Below are positions 53,660 through 64,000 of a stretch of 64,000 nt of DNA, in pieces. Positions within the stretch are counted from its first letter, which is position 1. Each line of letters opens with the position of its first letter. The translations under genes were made by a program, and so were the position numbers. The DNA lies in the NCBI RefSeq assembly GCF_003014485.1, contig NZ_PYGA01000005.1, forward strand, positions 124,001-188,000. The letters run 5' to 3'. Source of the DNA: Murinocardiopsis flavida. GTDB lineage: Bacteria; Actinomycetota; Actinomycetes; Streptosporangiales; Streptosporangiaceae. Under the pieces are notes generated by a model. That model had not been told where the DNA came from. It worked only from the letters and a program-made list of their open reading frames with translations, and did not search any database.

Positions 53660-54568
53660 ATGCAGGCATCCGCGTTCACCGAAGCCGGGCCGCCCGACGT
53701 CCTCGCGCTCATCGACGTGCCCACCCCCGTACCCGGCCCCGGCGAGGTCCTGGTCAGGGTCAGGACCGCGGGCGTGCAGCCCGTCGACGCGGCCGTCCGC
53801 AGCGGCTGGGGGCCGCCGGGGGTGACCGTCGCCCTCCCCCAGATCCCCGGCAACGAGTTCGCCGGGACCGTCGAGAGCACCGGCGACGGGGTGACCGGGT
53901 TCCGCCCCGGCGACGACGTCATCGGCTTCCGGGTGCTGGGCTGCTACGCCGAGTACGCCGTCCTGCCGGCCGCCCACCTCGTCCGCAGACCCGCGTCGCT
54001 CCCGTGGGACCAGGCCGGGGCGCTGTCCGCATCGGGGCAGACCGCGCACACCGCGCTGGGCGACCTCGGCGTCCGATCCGGCGAGACCGTCCTGATCCAC
54101 GGCGCGGCCGGCGGTGTCGGCAGCATCGCCGTCCAGCTCGCCGTGGAATGGGGGGCGACGGTCATCGGCACCGCGGCCCCGGCGAACCACGCGTACCTGC
54201 GCACACTCGGGGCCGTCCCCGTCGCCTACGGCGACGGCCTGCTGGAACGGGTGTGCGCCGAGGCACCGAAGGGGATCGACGCCGCGTTCGACACGGCCGG
54301 GCACGGCGGCGTGGAGACGTCACGGCACCTGGTGAAGGAGCGCGGGCGGATCGGCACCATCGCCGACACGGACGCCGGGCGCCACGGCGCCCGGTTCCTC
54401 CGCTCGCAGCGCACGGCCGCCCGGCTGGCGGAACTCACCGCACTGGCAGAGCGCGGCAGGCTGCGGGTCCACATCCGCTCGCGCTACCCGCTGGAGCGGG
54501 CCGCCGACGCCCACCGCGAGATCGAGACGGGGCACGGCCGCGGAAAGATCGTGCTGGTCATGGGGTAA
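53660..54568 (+). CDS. NADPH-dependent quinone-oxidoreductase-like MDR enzyme
   Basis: 302 residues without zinc ligands. Motifs are AFTEAGPPDVLALIDVPTPV, PGEVLVRVRTAGVQPVDAAV, IPGNEFAGTVESTGDGV and the NADP site VLIHGAAGGVGSIAVQLAVE. This is the quinone reductase/zeta-crystallin group of medium-chain dehydrogenases. The SoxR-like promoter fits the SoxR regulons of actinomycetes, which respond to redox-cycling pigments and quinones. GGAAAGG precedes ATG 53660. Confidence 0.9.
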   Translation: MQASAFTEAGPPDVLALIDVPTPVPGPGEVLVRVRTAGVQPVDAAVRSGWGPPGVTVALPQIPGNEFAGTVESTGDGVTGFRPGDDVIGFRVLGCYAEYAVLPAAHLVRRPASLPWDQAGALSASGQTAHTALGDLGVRSGETVLIHGAAGGVGSIAVQLAVEWGATVIGTAAPANHAYLRTLGAVPVAYGDGLLERVCAEAPKGIDAAFDTAGHGGVETSRHLVKERGRIGTIADTDAGRHGARFLRSQRTAARLAELTALAERGRLRVHIRSRYPLERAADAHREIETGHGRGKIVLVMG

Positions 54569-54578
54569 TCCGACGTCA

Positions 54579-54739
54579 CTTCCCCGGCTTCACGAGGTCC
54601 TCTTCCCGGACTTCAGGGGGGCCGTTTCTCGGACTTCAGGAGGTCCGCTTCCGCTGCTTCACGGGGTCCGCTTCCGCGGCTTCACGGGGTCCGTTTCCCC
54701 AGATTCACGGGGTCCTTTTCCCCGACTTCATGAAGTCCT
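54579..54739. repeat. About seven copies of a 22-24 bp repeat
   Basis: On the minus strand the unit is RTGAAGCCGGGGAAGCGGAC plus CCC. Inner copies are nearly identical; outer copies decay. The last codons and stop of the 49-residue gene lie in the first two units. Confidence 0.85.
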
Positions 54740-54854
54740 TTCGGCGCTGCCGCGCACCCGGCCCGTGGAAGCGCAGCGGGAAGCGTGTCAGCAGGAGGAT
54801 GCCCGCGCCGCCGCCGATGACGGCGAGCGCGCACAACGAGATGACGATCCACAT
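54705..54854 (-). CDS. 49-residue membrane protein ending in the repeat array
   Basis: MWIVISLCALAVIGGGAGIL followed by LLTRFPLRFHGPG gives one membrane helix with a basic tail. GGAG lies 7 nt before ATG 54854. The end KDFMKSGKRTP is encoded by the first 23-bp unit and the stop TGA is created at its junction with the next one. It is too short for family assignment. A real small protein is plausible because of the strong helix and ribosome site. Confidence 0.5.
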   Translation of the reverse strand: MWIVISLCALAVIGGGAGILLLTRFPLRFHGPGARQRRKDFMKSGKRTP

Positions 54855-55492
54855 GTGAGAACTCCATCGCACCACGTCGGGATCACGGCCACCTGGGAAG
54901 GAAAGGGGAAGTGCGCCGCGAGGGGAGGAAGCGTAGATCTGGTGCAACGATCCTTGACCCCGGCACGCTACATGCCCCATGGCAAAGACCACGTCAAGCC
55001 CCGCTCCGCCCTGGCCCACTGCCCCGCGACATAGAGGGGGATGGGTTGTGGCCTCGGCGCCATGCCGGGAGTGCGGGCCGAGAGCGCCCAACCCCACAGC
55101 AGACCTGGGCAAGGCTGCCGGGCAGCCTGGCTCCTGTCCCCTGGGGTCGAGGACGCCCTCGCCCCCGGACGCCCTCATTCGCTGCTGCGCAGACACCCCG
55201 GCACCCCGACTCCCCTCCCCCGAGGCCAAGGACGCCCTCGCCCCCAGGCGGCCTCCTCATGGGTGCCCCGCCCCGAGCGCGCTCGTCCTCGGGCGGCCGA
55301 CCCCGAGCGCGCTCGCTCCCGTTGCCCAGGGCATCCGGGGGCGCTCGGACGCCTGCGTGCTTCTTCGGGGCTGCGGGCGGCCGGGGTGTGTGCATCAGCG
55401 ACTCTGAGTCGTCGTACTCATGCGTCCGGGCGCGTGGGCGCCCATGATGGGAGGCGGTACCAGGAGCCGACCCATCGGAGAAGGGTGACGGA
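54855..55492. other. Intergenic region with dispersed repeat copy B
   Basis: This 638-bp gap holds the related repeat (55033-55177), a second copy of its last part (55221-55263) and a tandem CCGAGCGCGCTCG pair (55273-55316). Near 55380-55440 it is the likely promoter of the DUF2157 gene. Frames crossing it are compositional artefacts. Confidence 0.6.
55033..55177. repeat. Dispersed intergenic repeat, copy B
   Basis: It is aligned with copy A at 36269-36394: AGAGGGGG, TTGTGGCCTC, GCCGAGAGCGCCC, TGTCCCCTGGGG and AGGACGCCCTCGCCCC occur in order. Copy B has an extra 19 bases in the middle. The last module is repeated at 55221-55263 with better match to copy A (AAGGACGCCCTCGCCCC, CCTCCTCATGG). 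Confidence 0.75.
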
Positions 55493-56749
55493 ATGACGCA
55501 GTACGGGAGCCCGACGGCACCGCATCAGGGCGGTGGCCCGCGCGCGGCGGCGCTTGCCGGGCTCGTCGCACGCGGGGTCATCACCGCGCAGCAGGCCGAC
55601 GCCGTCCACGAGGCGCTCGACTCCGCCGACCGCGAACACACCGGCGTCCGCTGGGCGGAGATCGTCGGATACGTGGGCGGCGGGCTCGTGTTCGCGGGCG
55701 TGCTGGCGCTGGTCGGCGTGTCCTGGGAGGACCTGGGGCGGGTCGGGCGGATCGGGGTCCTCTCCGTGATCGCCGCCGTCCTGCTCGTCGGCGGCCTCGC
55801 CGCGGCAGGCGGGCCGAAGGAGGTGCGCGGCCGGTCTCACCGGGTCCCCACGGCCCGCCGCCGGATCACCGGCGTGCTCTGGTCGCTCACGGCCGTGGCG
55901 GTGATGACCGCGGTCGGGGTGGCTGCGGAGGATCAGAGCTGGACGCTGCCGTTCACGGTCGGGCTGCTGGTCGCGGCGGCCTCCTACGCCGCGCTGCCCA
56001 GCGCCGTGGGACTGGTCGCGTGCGGCCTGCTGGCGCCCGCCACTCTTATTGCCGCCGTCGACCTGGTGGAAATCAGCGACGGTATGACGACCTCCGTGCT
56101 CCTCGTGGCACTCGGCGCGCTGTGGTGCGGGATCGCGGGCACGGGGATCCTCGTCCACCGCCGCCTCGCCTACGGGATCGGCGCGGCGACGGCCCTCATC
56201 GGAGCCCAGTACTTCTCCCTTGAGGGGGCATTCGACAGGGCGTACATCGCGGGCTACATCGTGACCTTCGCGGTCGCCGTCGCCCTTCTCGTCCTCTACC
56301 GGTGGGACCGCCAGGTCGTCCTGCTGGTCGGCGGCGTCCTCGGGCTGACCACCGCGGTACCGGAAGCCGTCTGGGACCTGACCGACGGCGCCATCGGCGG
56401 GGCCGCGGTCCTGCTCCTCGCCGGGCTGGTGCTGCTGCTCACCAGCGGGATCGGCCTGCGCATGCACCGCGGCAAGGAGAAGGAGAACGGCGGAGCGGAG
56501 CGATCGGAGGGCCGCGAATCCGGCGCCGCCGACACCCCGGCAGCGCCCACCGGCCCGCCCGCGGCGCCCGGTTCACCCGCGGACGGCACCGCGCCGGACC
56601 CCGGCCCCGGACCACCCGCGGCGTTCGGACCGCCCCCAGCGGGCGGCGCCGCGCCTGAGCCCGGCTCTCCCCCCGCGGGCGGCATCGTTCCGGATCCCGG
56701 ACCCGAAAAGCCCGACGCCGATGGCGGGCCCCCGGCCGCGGGGCGCTGA
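55493..56749 (+). CDS. DUF2157-type membrane protein
   Basis: 418 residues. The cytoplasmic head has the DUF2157 pattern (LAGLVARGVITAQQADAVHE, then VRWAEIVGYVGGGLVFAGVL) and about eight helices follow. The last 95 residues are Pro/Gly/Ala-rich (for example PAAFGPPPAGGAAPEP), probably disordered. Function is unknown. It is convergent with the chaperone operon. Confidence 0.82.
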   Translation: MTQYGSPTAPHQGGGPRAAALAGLVARGVITAQQADAVHEALDSADREHTGVRWAEIVGYVGGGLVFAGVLALVGVSWEDLGRVGRIGVLSVIAAVLLVGGLAAAGGPKEVRGRSHRVPTARRRITGVLWSLTAVAVMTAVGVAAEDQSWTLPFTVGLLVAAASYAALPSAVGLVACGLLAPATLIAAVDLVEISDGMTTSVLLVALGALWCGIAGTGILVHRRLAYGIGAATALIGAQYFSLEGAFDRAYIAGYIVTFAVAVALLVLYRWDRQVVLLVGGVLGLTTAVPEAVWDLTDGAIGGAAVLLLAGLVLLLTSGIGLRMHRGKEKENGGAERSEGRESGAADTPAAPTGPPAAPGSPADGTAPDPGPGPPAAFGPPPAGGAAPEPGSPPAGGIVPDPGPEKPDADGGPPAAGR

Positions 56750-56873
56750 GTGCCCAGCGGCCGGGTCGGGAGCACGCCGACCGCTCCAAACACCCCCTGA
56801 GCATGGTCGCCCCGGCCGGGCCGGGTGCACGCCGACTGCTCGCTCCCGATCAGTCGGCCGCCCAGCGTGCGGG

Positions 56874-57167
56874 TCAGTCGGGCTGGGATGGGCGCCTCCT
56901 GCGGCGGCCGGCCGACTTCTGGCGGATCTTCGCCAGCACCCGGCCGGCTTCGGCGTCGCCGGGGTCGATGGCCAGGGCGGCGACCATCGCCTCCTCGGCC
57001 TCCTCCCACCGTTCGGCCTTCGCCATGCGCAGGCCGGTGTTGAACCTGCGGTTCGCGAAGTCGCGCAGTTTCACCAGGCCGCCGAGGTCGCCGCCGCACC
57101 CGGGGCACGTCCGCGGCAGGTCGAGCAGCCGCCCCTTGCACAACGGGCAGATGATCGGGTTCGCCAT
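56874..57167 (-). CDS. Zinc-ribbon protein with TPR-like helices
   Basis: 97 residues. CPLCKGRLLDLPRTCPGCGG is a two-CxxC zinc ribbon. A helical part follows (RRFNTGLRMAKAERWEEAEE, AMVAALAIDPGDAEAGRVLA) like one TPR unit, then a basic tail. The start is 3 bp after the Hsp70 stop, so it is the last gene of the chaperone operon. It may act like the zinc/client-binding part of DnaJ in trans; this is inference. Confidence 0.82.
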   Translation of the reverse strand: MANPIICPLCKGRLLDLPRTCPGCGGDLGGLVKLRDFANRRFNTGLRMAKAERWEEAEEAMVAALAIDPGDAEAGRVLAKIRQKSAGRRRRRPSQPD

Positions 57168-57170
57168 GGG

Positions 57171-59734
<2,564 letters not shown>

Positions 59735-59738
<4 letters not shown>

Positions 59739-60436
59739 GTGTCGTTCTCCTCGGTTTCCGGGCCGTGCGGCGCCGCGCCGCCGCCCTCCGGTGGTTCGGT
59801 GCGCGGCGGGGCCGGACCGGCCTCCGCCGCCGGTGCGTCCTCTGCCGTGTGGGGCGCCCCGGCCGCGAGGAAGACCTGCGCGGGGCGGAGGAGCTCCCCG
59901 TCGTCCAGCAGCACCCCGGGGCTGAGCGTCTCGGACACGACCAGTCCGGTGTCCTCGCCCTCCGCCGGGCGGTGCTTGACGGAGAGGTGGTCGGCGACGG
60001 CGAGGTAGCGTTCGCCCACCGGGTCGATGAACCGCACCCCCGCGTTGGCGAGGGTCGCGGCGATGCGCCGGTCGAGCGCCGCGAGGGTGTCGGCGTGGTC
60101 GGCGAACCCGGCGCCGCGCAGCCGTTCGCCGTCGCGGGCCAGCAGCACCCGGAGCTCGTGCAGCGCCGCAGCGACACCGGACGCGACGTCGGTGTAGCGG
60201 CGGCGCTGCTCCTCGGCCTCGCCGCGGGCCTCCTGCCGGACCGCGTTGACCGCCCGCGCCTTGTCCCGCGCCCCCGCGCTGAGCAGCTTGTGCACCACGG
60301 CGTAGGGCGGGACGGGGGGACCCGGCAGTTCGGGCCGCTCCTCCTCGGTGAACTCGACGTCGGGCTGCGCCTGGGGCCGCCGTGTGCGCTGCCGCGCCGG
60401 CTTCACGCGGGACCGGCGGCTGCTCTTACCCGCCAT
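59735..60436 (-). CDS. GrpE-like nucleotide-exchange factor
   Basis: 233 residues. A basic head (MAGKSSRRSRVKPARQRTRR) is followed by a long helix (LSAGARDKARAVNAVRQEAR with further heptads) and a beta part with RFIDPVGERYLAVADHL and SETLSPGVLLDDGELLRPAQ, matching the GrpE head (usual reading ...V.PGY...G.VLRPA.V). The tail is Pro/Glu-rich. It is coupled to the Hsp70 gene by ATGA. It would drive ADP release from the adjacent Hsp70. Confidence 0.8.
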
Positions 60437-60839
60437 GCGGCCACAACCGCTCGAAGTGCCGCGGCGCGGGCGGCGGGACCAGCCGGTACAGGGCGTCGGC
60501 ACGGACCACGGGCTCGGGCGCCGGGATCTCGGGCGGAGCGGGGACGGCGACCCGCTCGGCGGCGTCGGCCCGCTCGGGGCGGTGCGTGCGCAGTTCGGCG
60601 AGCAGCCGCGCCTCGGGGTCGCGGATCTGCTCGGCGGCCTCGTTGACGTCGGCGACCGTGGGGATCCGGCCGAAGACCGGGTACCGTTCGGGCGCCCGCG
60701 CCACGCGGCCGCGGCGCTTGCGCACGTGGGCGTCGATGGCCGCGCGGCCGGCGGTGTCGGGGGGCAGGTCGAGGACCTGGAACGGGGTCCACGTGTAGGG
60801 GTTGCGGCCGTCCTGCCAGGCCCACGGGTTCTCGGCCAT
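60426..60839 (-). CDS. J-domain-like protein lacking HPD
   Basis: 137 residues. NPYTWTPFQVLDLPPDTAGR then AAIDAHVRKRRGRVARAPER resembles helices I and II of a J domain, and VNEAAEQIRDPEARLLAELR resembles helices III-IV. The HPD tripeptide between them is missing; the place reads ERYPVFGRIP. It may still dock on the Hsp70 but should not stimulate its ATPase in the usual way. It overlaps the GrpE-like gene by 11 bp. Confidence 0.65.
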   Translation of the reverse strand: MAENPWAWQDGRNPYTWTPFQVLDLPPDTAGRAAIDAHVRKRRGRVARAPERYPVFGRIPTVADVNEAAEQIRDPEARLLAELRTHRPERADAAERVAVPAPPEIPAPEPVVRADALYRLVPPPAPRHFERLWPHGG

Positions 60840-60883
60840 CGTGCTCCTCGCCTGTTCCGGGCGTGTGCGGCCCCGCGCCGGGG

Positions 60884-62179
60884 TCACCGCGCCCACCTGC
60901 GGCGCTGCGCGATGAGGGTGCTCATCATCGGCAGCGTGGACATCCTCCAGTCGGCCGAAAGTCCGGGGTCGTTCCCGAGCCGCGCGATCACGGCCTCGCC
61001 GAGGTCGAGTTCCGCCACCGTGTTCGAGGTCATGTCCATGACGACGATGAGGGCGAGCTGCCGGGAGACGGCCTCCTCCACCACGGCGTCGGGGTGGCGC
61101 AGCGCCCGGTCGAGGAAGCGGCGCGCGGCGGCGTCGCCGTGGCCGAGCTTGTGGGCCGCGTGCGCCGCGGTCAGCAGGGCCGCGGTCAGGCACCCCGCGA
61201 CGTCCTCGTAGATGCGGCTGACCGACGCGAGGCGGGGGTTGAGCGCGAGGGCGCGGTCGATGTGATCGGCGGCGGTGCGCGCACCGTTCAGGACCGTCGC
61301 CGAGCCGGGGTTGCCGCCGAGGTGCCGCTGGAGCAGTTCCAGGCCGATGAAGAACTCCACCCGGGCGAGTTCGTCGGCGATCTCCGCGGCCGGGGTGCCG
61401 CCGCCCAGCGCGTTGCGGTAACCGGTGAGCATCCCGACGACCCGCTTGAGGAACGGCGGGCTGCGGTCGGACCACCCCGCCTCGATCACGGCGGTCTCCA
61501 TGCGCCGCCGCGCGACGAACAGGGCCGCCCGGACCAGGTCGGGGTTGTGGGGGTCGGCGGCGAGCCGGGGCGCGAGCAGGTCGAGCCCGTCGTTGTGGCG
61601 GCCCTCCCCCGCGGCGATCACGGCGCCGGTCACGGAGTCCCCGGCGAAGTCCTTGCGGGCCGCCGCGATGGCGTCGGCGGGCAGGCCGGAGTCGCGGATC
61701 TCGGCCAGGTGCAGCGCGGCGACACCGGGGTGGTCGGCCAGCGCCTGCTCGGCGAGGGTGGAATGCGGGGCGAGCAGGTCGCGCGGGAGCCGCGCGCGCA
61801 CTGCGCGGAGGACCTCCGCGGGGAACGGCGCGCCCATGACGGCGCCGAGGTGCTCGCCCATGCGGTCCCAGAAGGAGTCGTCGGCGTGCACCTTCGCCCA
61901 GTACGCCAGGTAGTGCTCGTCGCGGTCCGACGCGTCGTCCTGCGGGGGGTCGGCATAGAGGCGGGAGTGGCGGGCGATGGCGAGGTGGTGGTCGCGCCAC
62001 GGCCCGCCGCCCTCCTCCCACAGGGCGACCGCCGCGTCGGAGGCGGGACGCAGGGCGCCGCTGTCGTCGCGGAGCAGACGGTAGGCGTCGGCGTCGATCG
62101 TGGTGCGGGACGCGAGGCGGGTGCGCAGCCGCTCCGCGAGCCCGCGCAGCTCCGTGACGGTGGTGCCGTCCTCAGCCAT
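60884..62179 (-). CDS. Helical (TPR-like) protein of the chaperone operon, unknown family
   Basis: 431 residues and almost all alpha-helical. Weak repeat-like helices are seen (LDLLAPRLAADPHNPDLVRA, ADHIDRALALNPRLASVSRI, AARRFLDRALRHPDAVVEEA) that recall TPR units with the NP pattern. There is no membrane segment or signal. Start ATG 62179 overlaps the Clp-like gene stop by 8 bp. It is probably an adaptor or scaffold for the chaperones. Confidence 0.72.
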   Translation of the reverse strand: MAEDGTTVTELRGLAERLRTRLASRTTIDADAYRLLRDDSGALRPASDAAVALWEEGGGPWRDHHLAIARHSRLYADPPQDDASDRDEHYLAYWAKVHADDSFWDRMGEHLGAVMGAPFPAEVLRAVRARLPRDLLAPHSTLAEQALADHPGVAALHLAEIRDSGLPADAIAAARKDFAGDSVTGAVIAAGEGRHNDGLDLLAPRLAADPHNPDLVRAALFVARRRMETAVIEAGWSDRSPPFLKRVVGMLTGYRNALGGGTPAAEIADELARVEFFIGLELLQRHLGGNPGSATVLNGARTAADHIDRALALNPRLASVSRIYEDVAGCLTAALLTAAHAAHKLGHGDAAARRFLDRALRHPDAVVEEAVSRQLALIVVMDMTSNTVAELDLGEAVIARLGNDPGLSADWRMSTLPMMSTLIAQRRRWAR

Positions 62180-64000
62180 TCGCCGCCACCGCCAGCTCGT
62201 CGCCGTCGACCATCAGCAGCACCCGGGCGGTGCGGCGGCCGGTCTCCTCGGTGTCGTCCAGCAGGCGCAGCAGCGGCGGGACGAGGTCGTCGACGCACCG
62301 CCGCACGCCGCGCGCCGCCTGCTCCGGCCGGGACCGCCACGCCAGCGACCCGATGTGGGCGGGGACGTCGGCGCGCCAGGTGACCGTGACGTCGAGCCCC
62401 GCGAGGGTCCGCTCGGCGAAGCGGCGCAGTTCGACCTCTGCGATCTCGCGGAGCTCGTCGGGGCCGAGCGCCGCGAACAGCACGACGTCGTCCAGGCGGT
62501 TGATGAGCTCGGGCCGGAAGGAGGCGCGCAGGGTGCGCCGCAGTTGCGCCCCCGGGCCGTCGGCGCCGTCGGGGCGGTCGGCCCTGGCAGCGGCCTCAGG
62601 GCCGAACATGGTGGTGAGCAGTTCGTCGACCTGCGCGGCAGGGTCGTCCGGCCCCGGCTCGTTCTGGGACCGGCCCAGTTCGGCGAACTCCGCCGCGCCG
62701 AGGTTGGAGGTCAGCACGATCATGGTGTCGTACGCCTCGCGGAGCGGGCCGGCGGGATCGTTCACCGCGCCTTCGTCCAGGAGCCGCAGCAGGGCGTCGA
62801 GCACCCGGGAGTCGGCCTTCTCGACCTCGTCGAAGAGGAACACCCGCCGCGGGTTGTCGCGCAGCCCGTTGGTGAGGCGGCCCGCGCCGAACCCCACGTA
62901 CCCGGGCGGGGCGCCGACGAAGTAGTTGATGGACTCGCGGGTGTTGAACTGGCCCATCTCGAAGACCAGGGTGTCGGCCTCGCTGCCGTACACCATCTTG
63001 GCGAGCAGCCGGGCGGTGAGGGTCTTCCCAGCGCCACTCGGGCCGCAGAACAGGAACGCGGCGCGGGGCCGGTCGCCGAAGCGGAAGCCGCGCGCGAGGC
63101 CGCGCTTGACGCCTTCGATGTGCGGCGCGAGGCGCTCGACGACGCTGCGTTGCCCGACGAGGTTGCGCCGGAACCAGGCGAGCTCCTCGGCGACGCCGCC
63201 CGAGCGCACACCGGTGTCGGCGGGCGGCTGCTCGGCGTAGTAGGAGTCGGCGTAGCGGAGCAGCTTCGCCGGGTCGATGCCGGTGTCGCGGAAGAACGCC
63301 GCGGCGAGCCCGTTCGGGGAGTCGACCAGTGCCGCCAGGAGGTCGCGTTCGGCGATGGTCTCGGAGCGGCGGTGCGCGGCGCCCTTGGCGGCCTTGTCGA
63401 ACACGTGGCGCAGCGACTCCTCCATCGCGTCCTCGGCGAGTACGGGCTCGACCTGTTCGCCGGCGCCGCTGCGTCCGCCGACGAGCAGCTGGGTCTGGAC
63501 GCGCAGCGCGGCGAGGTCGTAGCCGGAGAAGTGGCAGCTCTGCTCCACCAGTCCGCCCGGTGCGACGACCATGGCGTGCAGCAGGATGGGCGCGCCGAGC
63601 CGCGTGTGGCGCAGCCCGGCGGCGTCGGCCGCCATGATCCGCAGGACGGTCCGCGCCCCTGGGGAGAACGCGGCGGTGGCGAGTGCGCCGTCGGTGCCGA
63701 ACACCGCAGCAGGGCGCTGCGGGACCGCCGCCACCGCGTCGCGCCACGCCGCGAGGTCGACCCTGCCGTAGCGGGCGAGCAGTTCGCGGTCGCGGACGTG
63801 CAGGCCGTCGAGGACGGCGCTGAGCACGCGGCGCTCGTCGAGCACCGCGGCGCCGTCGGCGCACTCGCCGCGGAGCCGGGCGAACACGGCACGGGTGGCA
63901 CGGTTCGCCGTGGCGTCGTCGAGCCCCGCCGCCGCCTGAGTGCCGAACCGCGGGCTCTGGCCGCCGCGCGCCGCGAGTGCCGCGGCGAACACGTCGACGG
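62172..64000 (-). CDS. ClpB/ClpC-like AAA+ unfoldase, single ATPase ring (5' end outside window)
   Basis: At least 609 codons; the frame is open to the right edge, and GTG 63992 is one possible start. Two Clp_N-type modules seem present (with LHVRDRELLARYGRVDLAAW, and HRRSETIAERDLLAALVDSP). A single ATPase like the second ClpB domain follows: Walker A CGPSGAGKTLTARLLAKMVY, pore loop GAPPGYVGFGAGRL, Walker B RVFLFDEVEKAD, sensor LTSNLGA and arginine finger FRPELINRLDDVVLF. The first ring (D1) and middle coiled coil of ClpB are missing in the visible part, and no ClpP-docking loop was found. It likely leads the chaperone operon. Confidence 0.85.
   Translation of the reverse strand, partial: VDVFAAALAARGGQSPRFGTQAAAGLDDATANRATRAVFARLRGECADGAAVLDERRVLSAVLDGLHVRDRELLARYGRVDLAAWRDAVAAVPQRPAAVFGTDGALATAAFSPGARTVLRIMAADAAGLRHTRLGAPILLHAMVVAPGGLVEQSCHFSGYDLAALRVQTQLLVGGRSGAGEQVEPVLAEDAMEESLRHVFDKAAKGAAHRRSETIAERDLLAALVDSPNGLAAAFFRDTGIDPAKLLRYADSYYAEQPPADTGVRSGGVAEELAWFRRNLVGQRSVVERLAPHIEGVKRGLARGFRFGDRPRAAFLFCGPSGAGKTLTARLLAKMVYGSEADTLVFEMGQFNTRESINYFVGAPPGYVGFGAGRLTNGLRDNPRRVFLFDEVEKADSRVLDALLRLLDEGAVNDPAGPLREAYDTMIVLTSNLGAAEFAELGRSQNEPGPDDPAAQVDELLTTMFGPEAAARADRPDGADGPGAQLRRTLRASFRPELINRLDDVVLFAALGPDELREIAEVELRRFAERTLAGLDVTVTWRADVPAHIGSLAWRSRPEQAARGVRRCVDDLVPPLLRLLDDTEETGRRTARVLLMVDGDELAVAANG

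Noticed and set aside
54705-55229. Longer frame extending the 49-residue gene upstream
   Set aside because: The extension runs through the noncoding repeat and is not conserved with copy A; GGAG and a membrane helix mark ATG 54854.

Overview
The window is very GC-rich chromosomal DNA with GTG/TTG starts, ATGA and GTGA stop-start overlaps, Tat and Sec exports, many one- and two-component regulators and a receptor-type Ser/Thr kinase. This points to an Actinomycetota filamentous or soil/saline actinomycete; a Nocardiopsaceae-like or streptomycete-like host is my inference. I found no rRNA, tRNA, CRISPR, transposase, phage or plasmid gene, so it reads as a chromosomal arm rich in accessory metabolism.

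Layout. 0-6 kb: the start of a Flp-like pilin fused to Asp-rich calcium-loop repeats (runs off the left edge), a DoxX protein, a membrane protein, a Ser/Thr kinase with an extracellular family-3 solute-binding domain, and an unknown protein. 6-10.5 kb: a Fec-type metal-chelate importer (binding protein, ATPase with a Thr-Gln-X repeat tail, permease) divergent from an MFS protein, with a Fur/Zur-like box between them. 10.5-17.6 kb: PPOX protein, Tat-exported DUF4185 protein, a PrsW protease pair, and a stress-type block (SDR, SRPBCC, hemerythrin-like, ChaB). 17.6-22.7 kb: a five-gene amino-sugar operon (SIS, ROK kinase, NagA, PfkB, class II aldolase) resembling N-acetylgalactosamine catabolism. 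23.4-31.6 kb: two MFS transporters, a LysR regulator, a truncated phosphotransferase, a SpoU methyltransferase, a hydrolase, and a BNR-repeat/MoaD pair. 31.6-36 kb: lactate-permease family transporter, IclR regulator, KduD and KduI for unsaturated uronate breakdown. 36.5-40.5 kb: MoxR, DUF58, VWA and HtrA-like protease genes. 40.6-43 kb: a two-component system divergent from a small secreted protein, with four 11-bp direct repeats between them. 43-46.4 kb: AraC, VOC and UvrA-like genes. 46.6-49.1 kb: GntR with DUF1989, then TetR. 49.2-53.5 kb: the acetoin dehydrogenase operon acoX-acoA-acoB-acoC. 53.6-56.7 kb: an oxidoreductase behind a SoxR-type promoter, a small membrane protein, repeats, and a DUF2157 protein. 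56.9-64 kb: a compact chaperone operon (Clp-like AAA, helical protein, J-like protein lacking HPD, GrpE-like, unusual Hsp70, zinc ribbon), cut by the right edge.

Most unusual are the chaperone operon, a pair of related noncoding repeats about 19 kb apart, and short tandem repeats of 6, 9, 14, 18 and 23 bp at gene ends and in gaps. All functional names come from reading the translated sequence; no database search was run.
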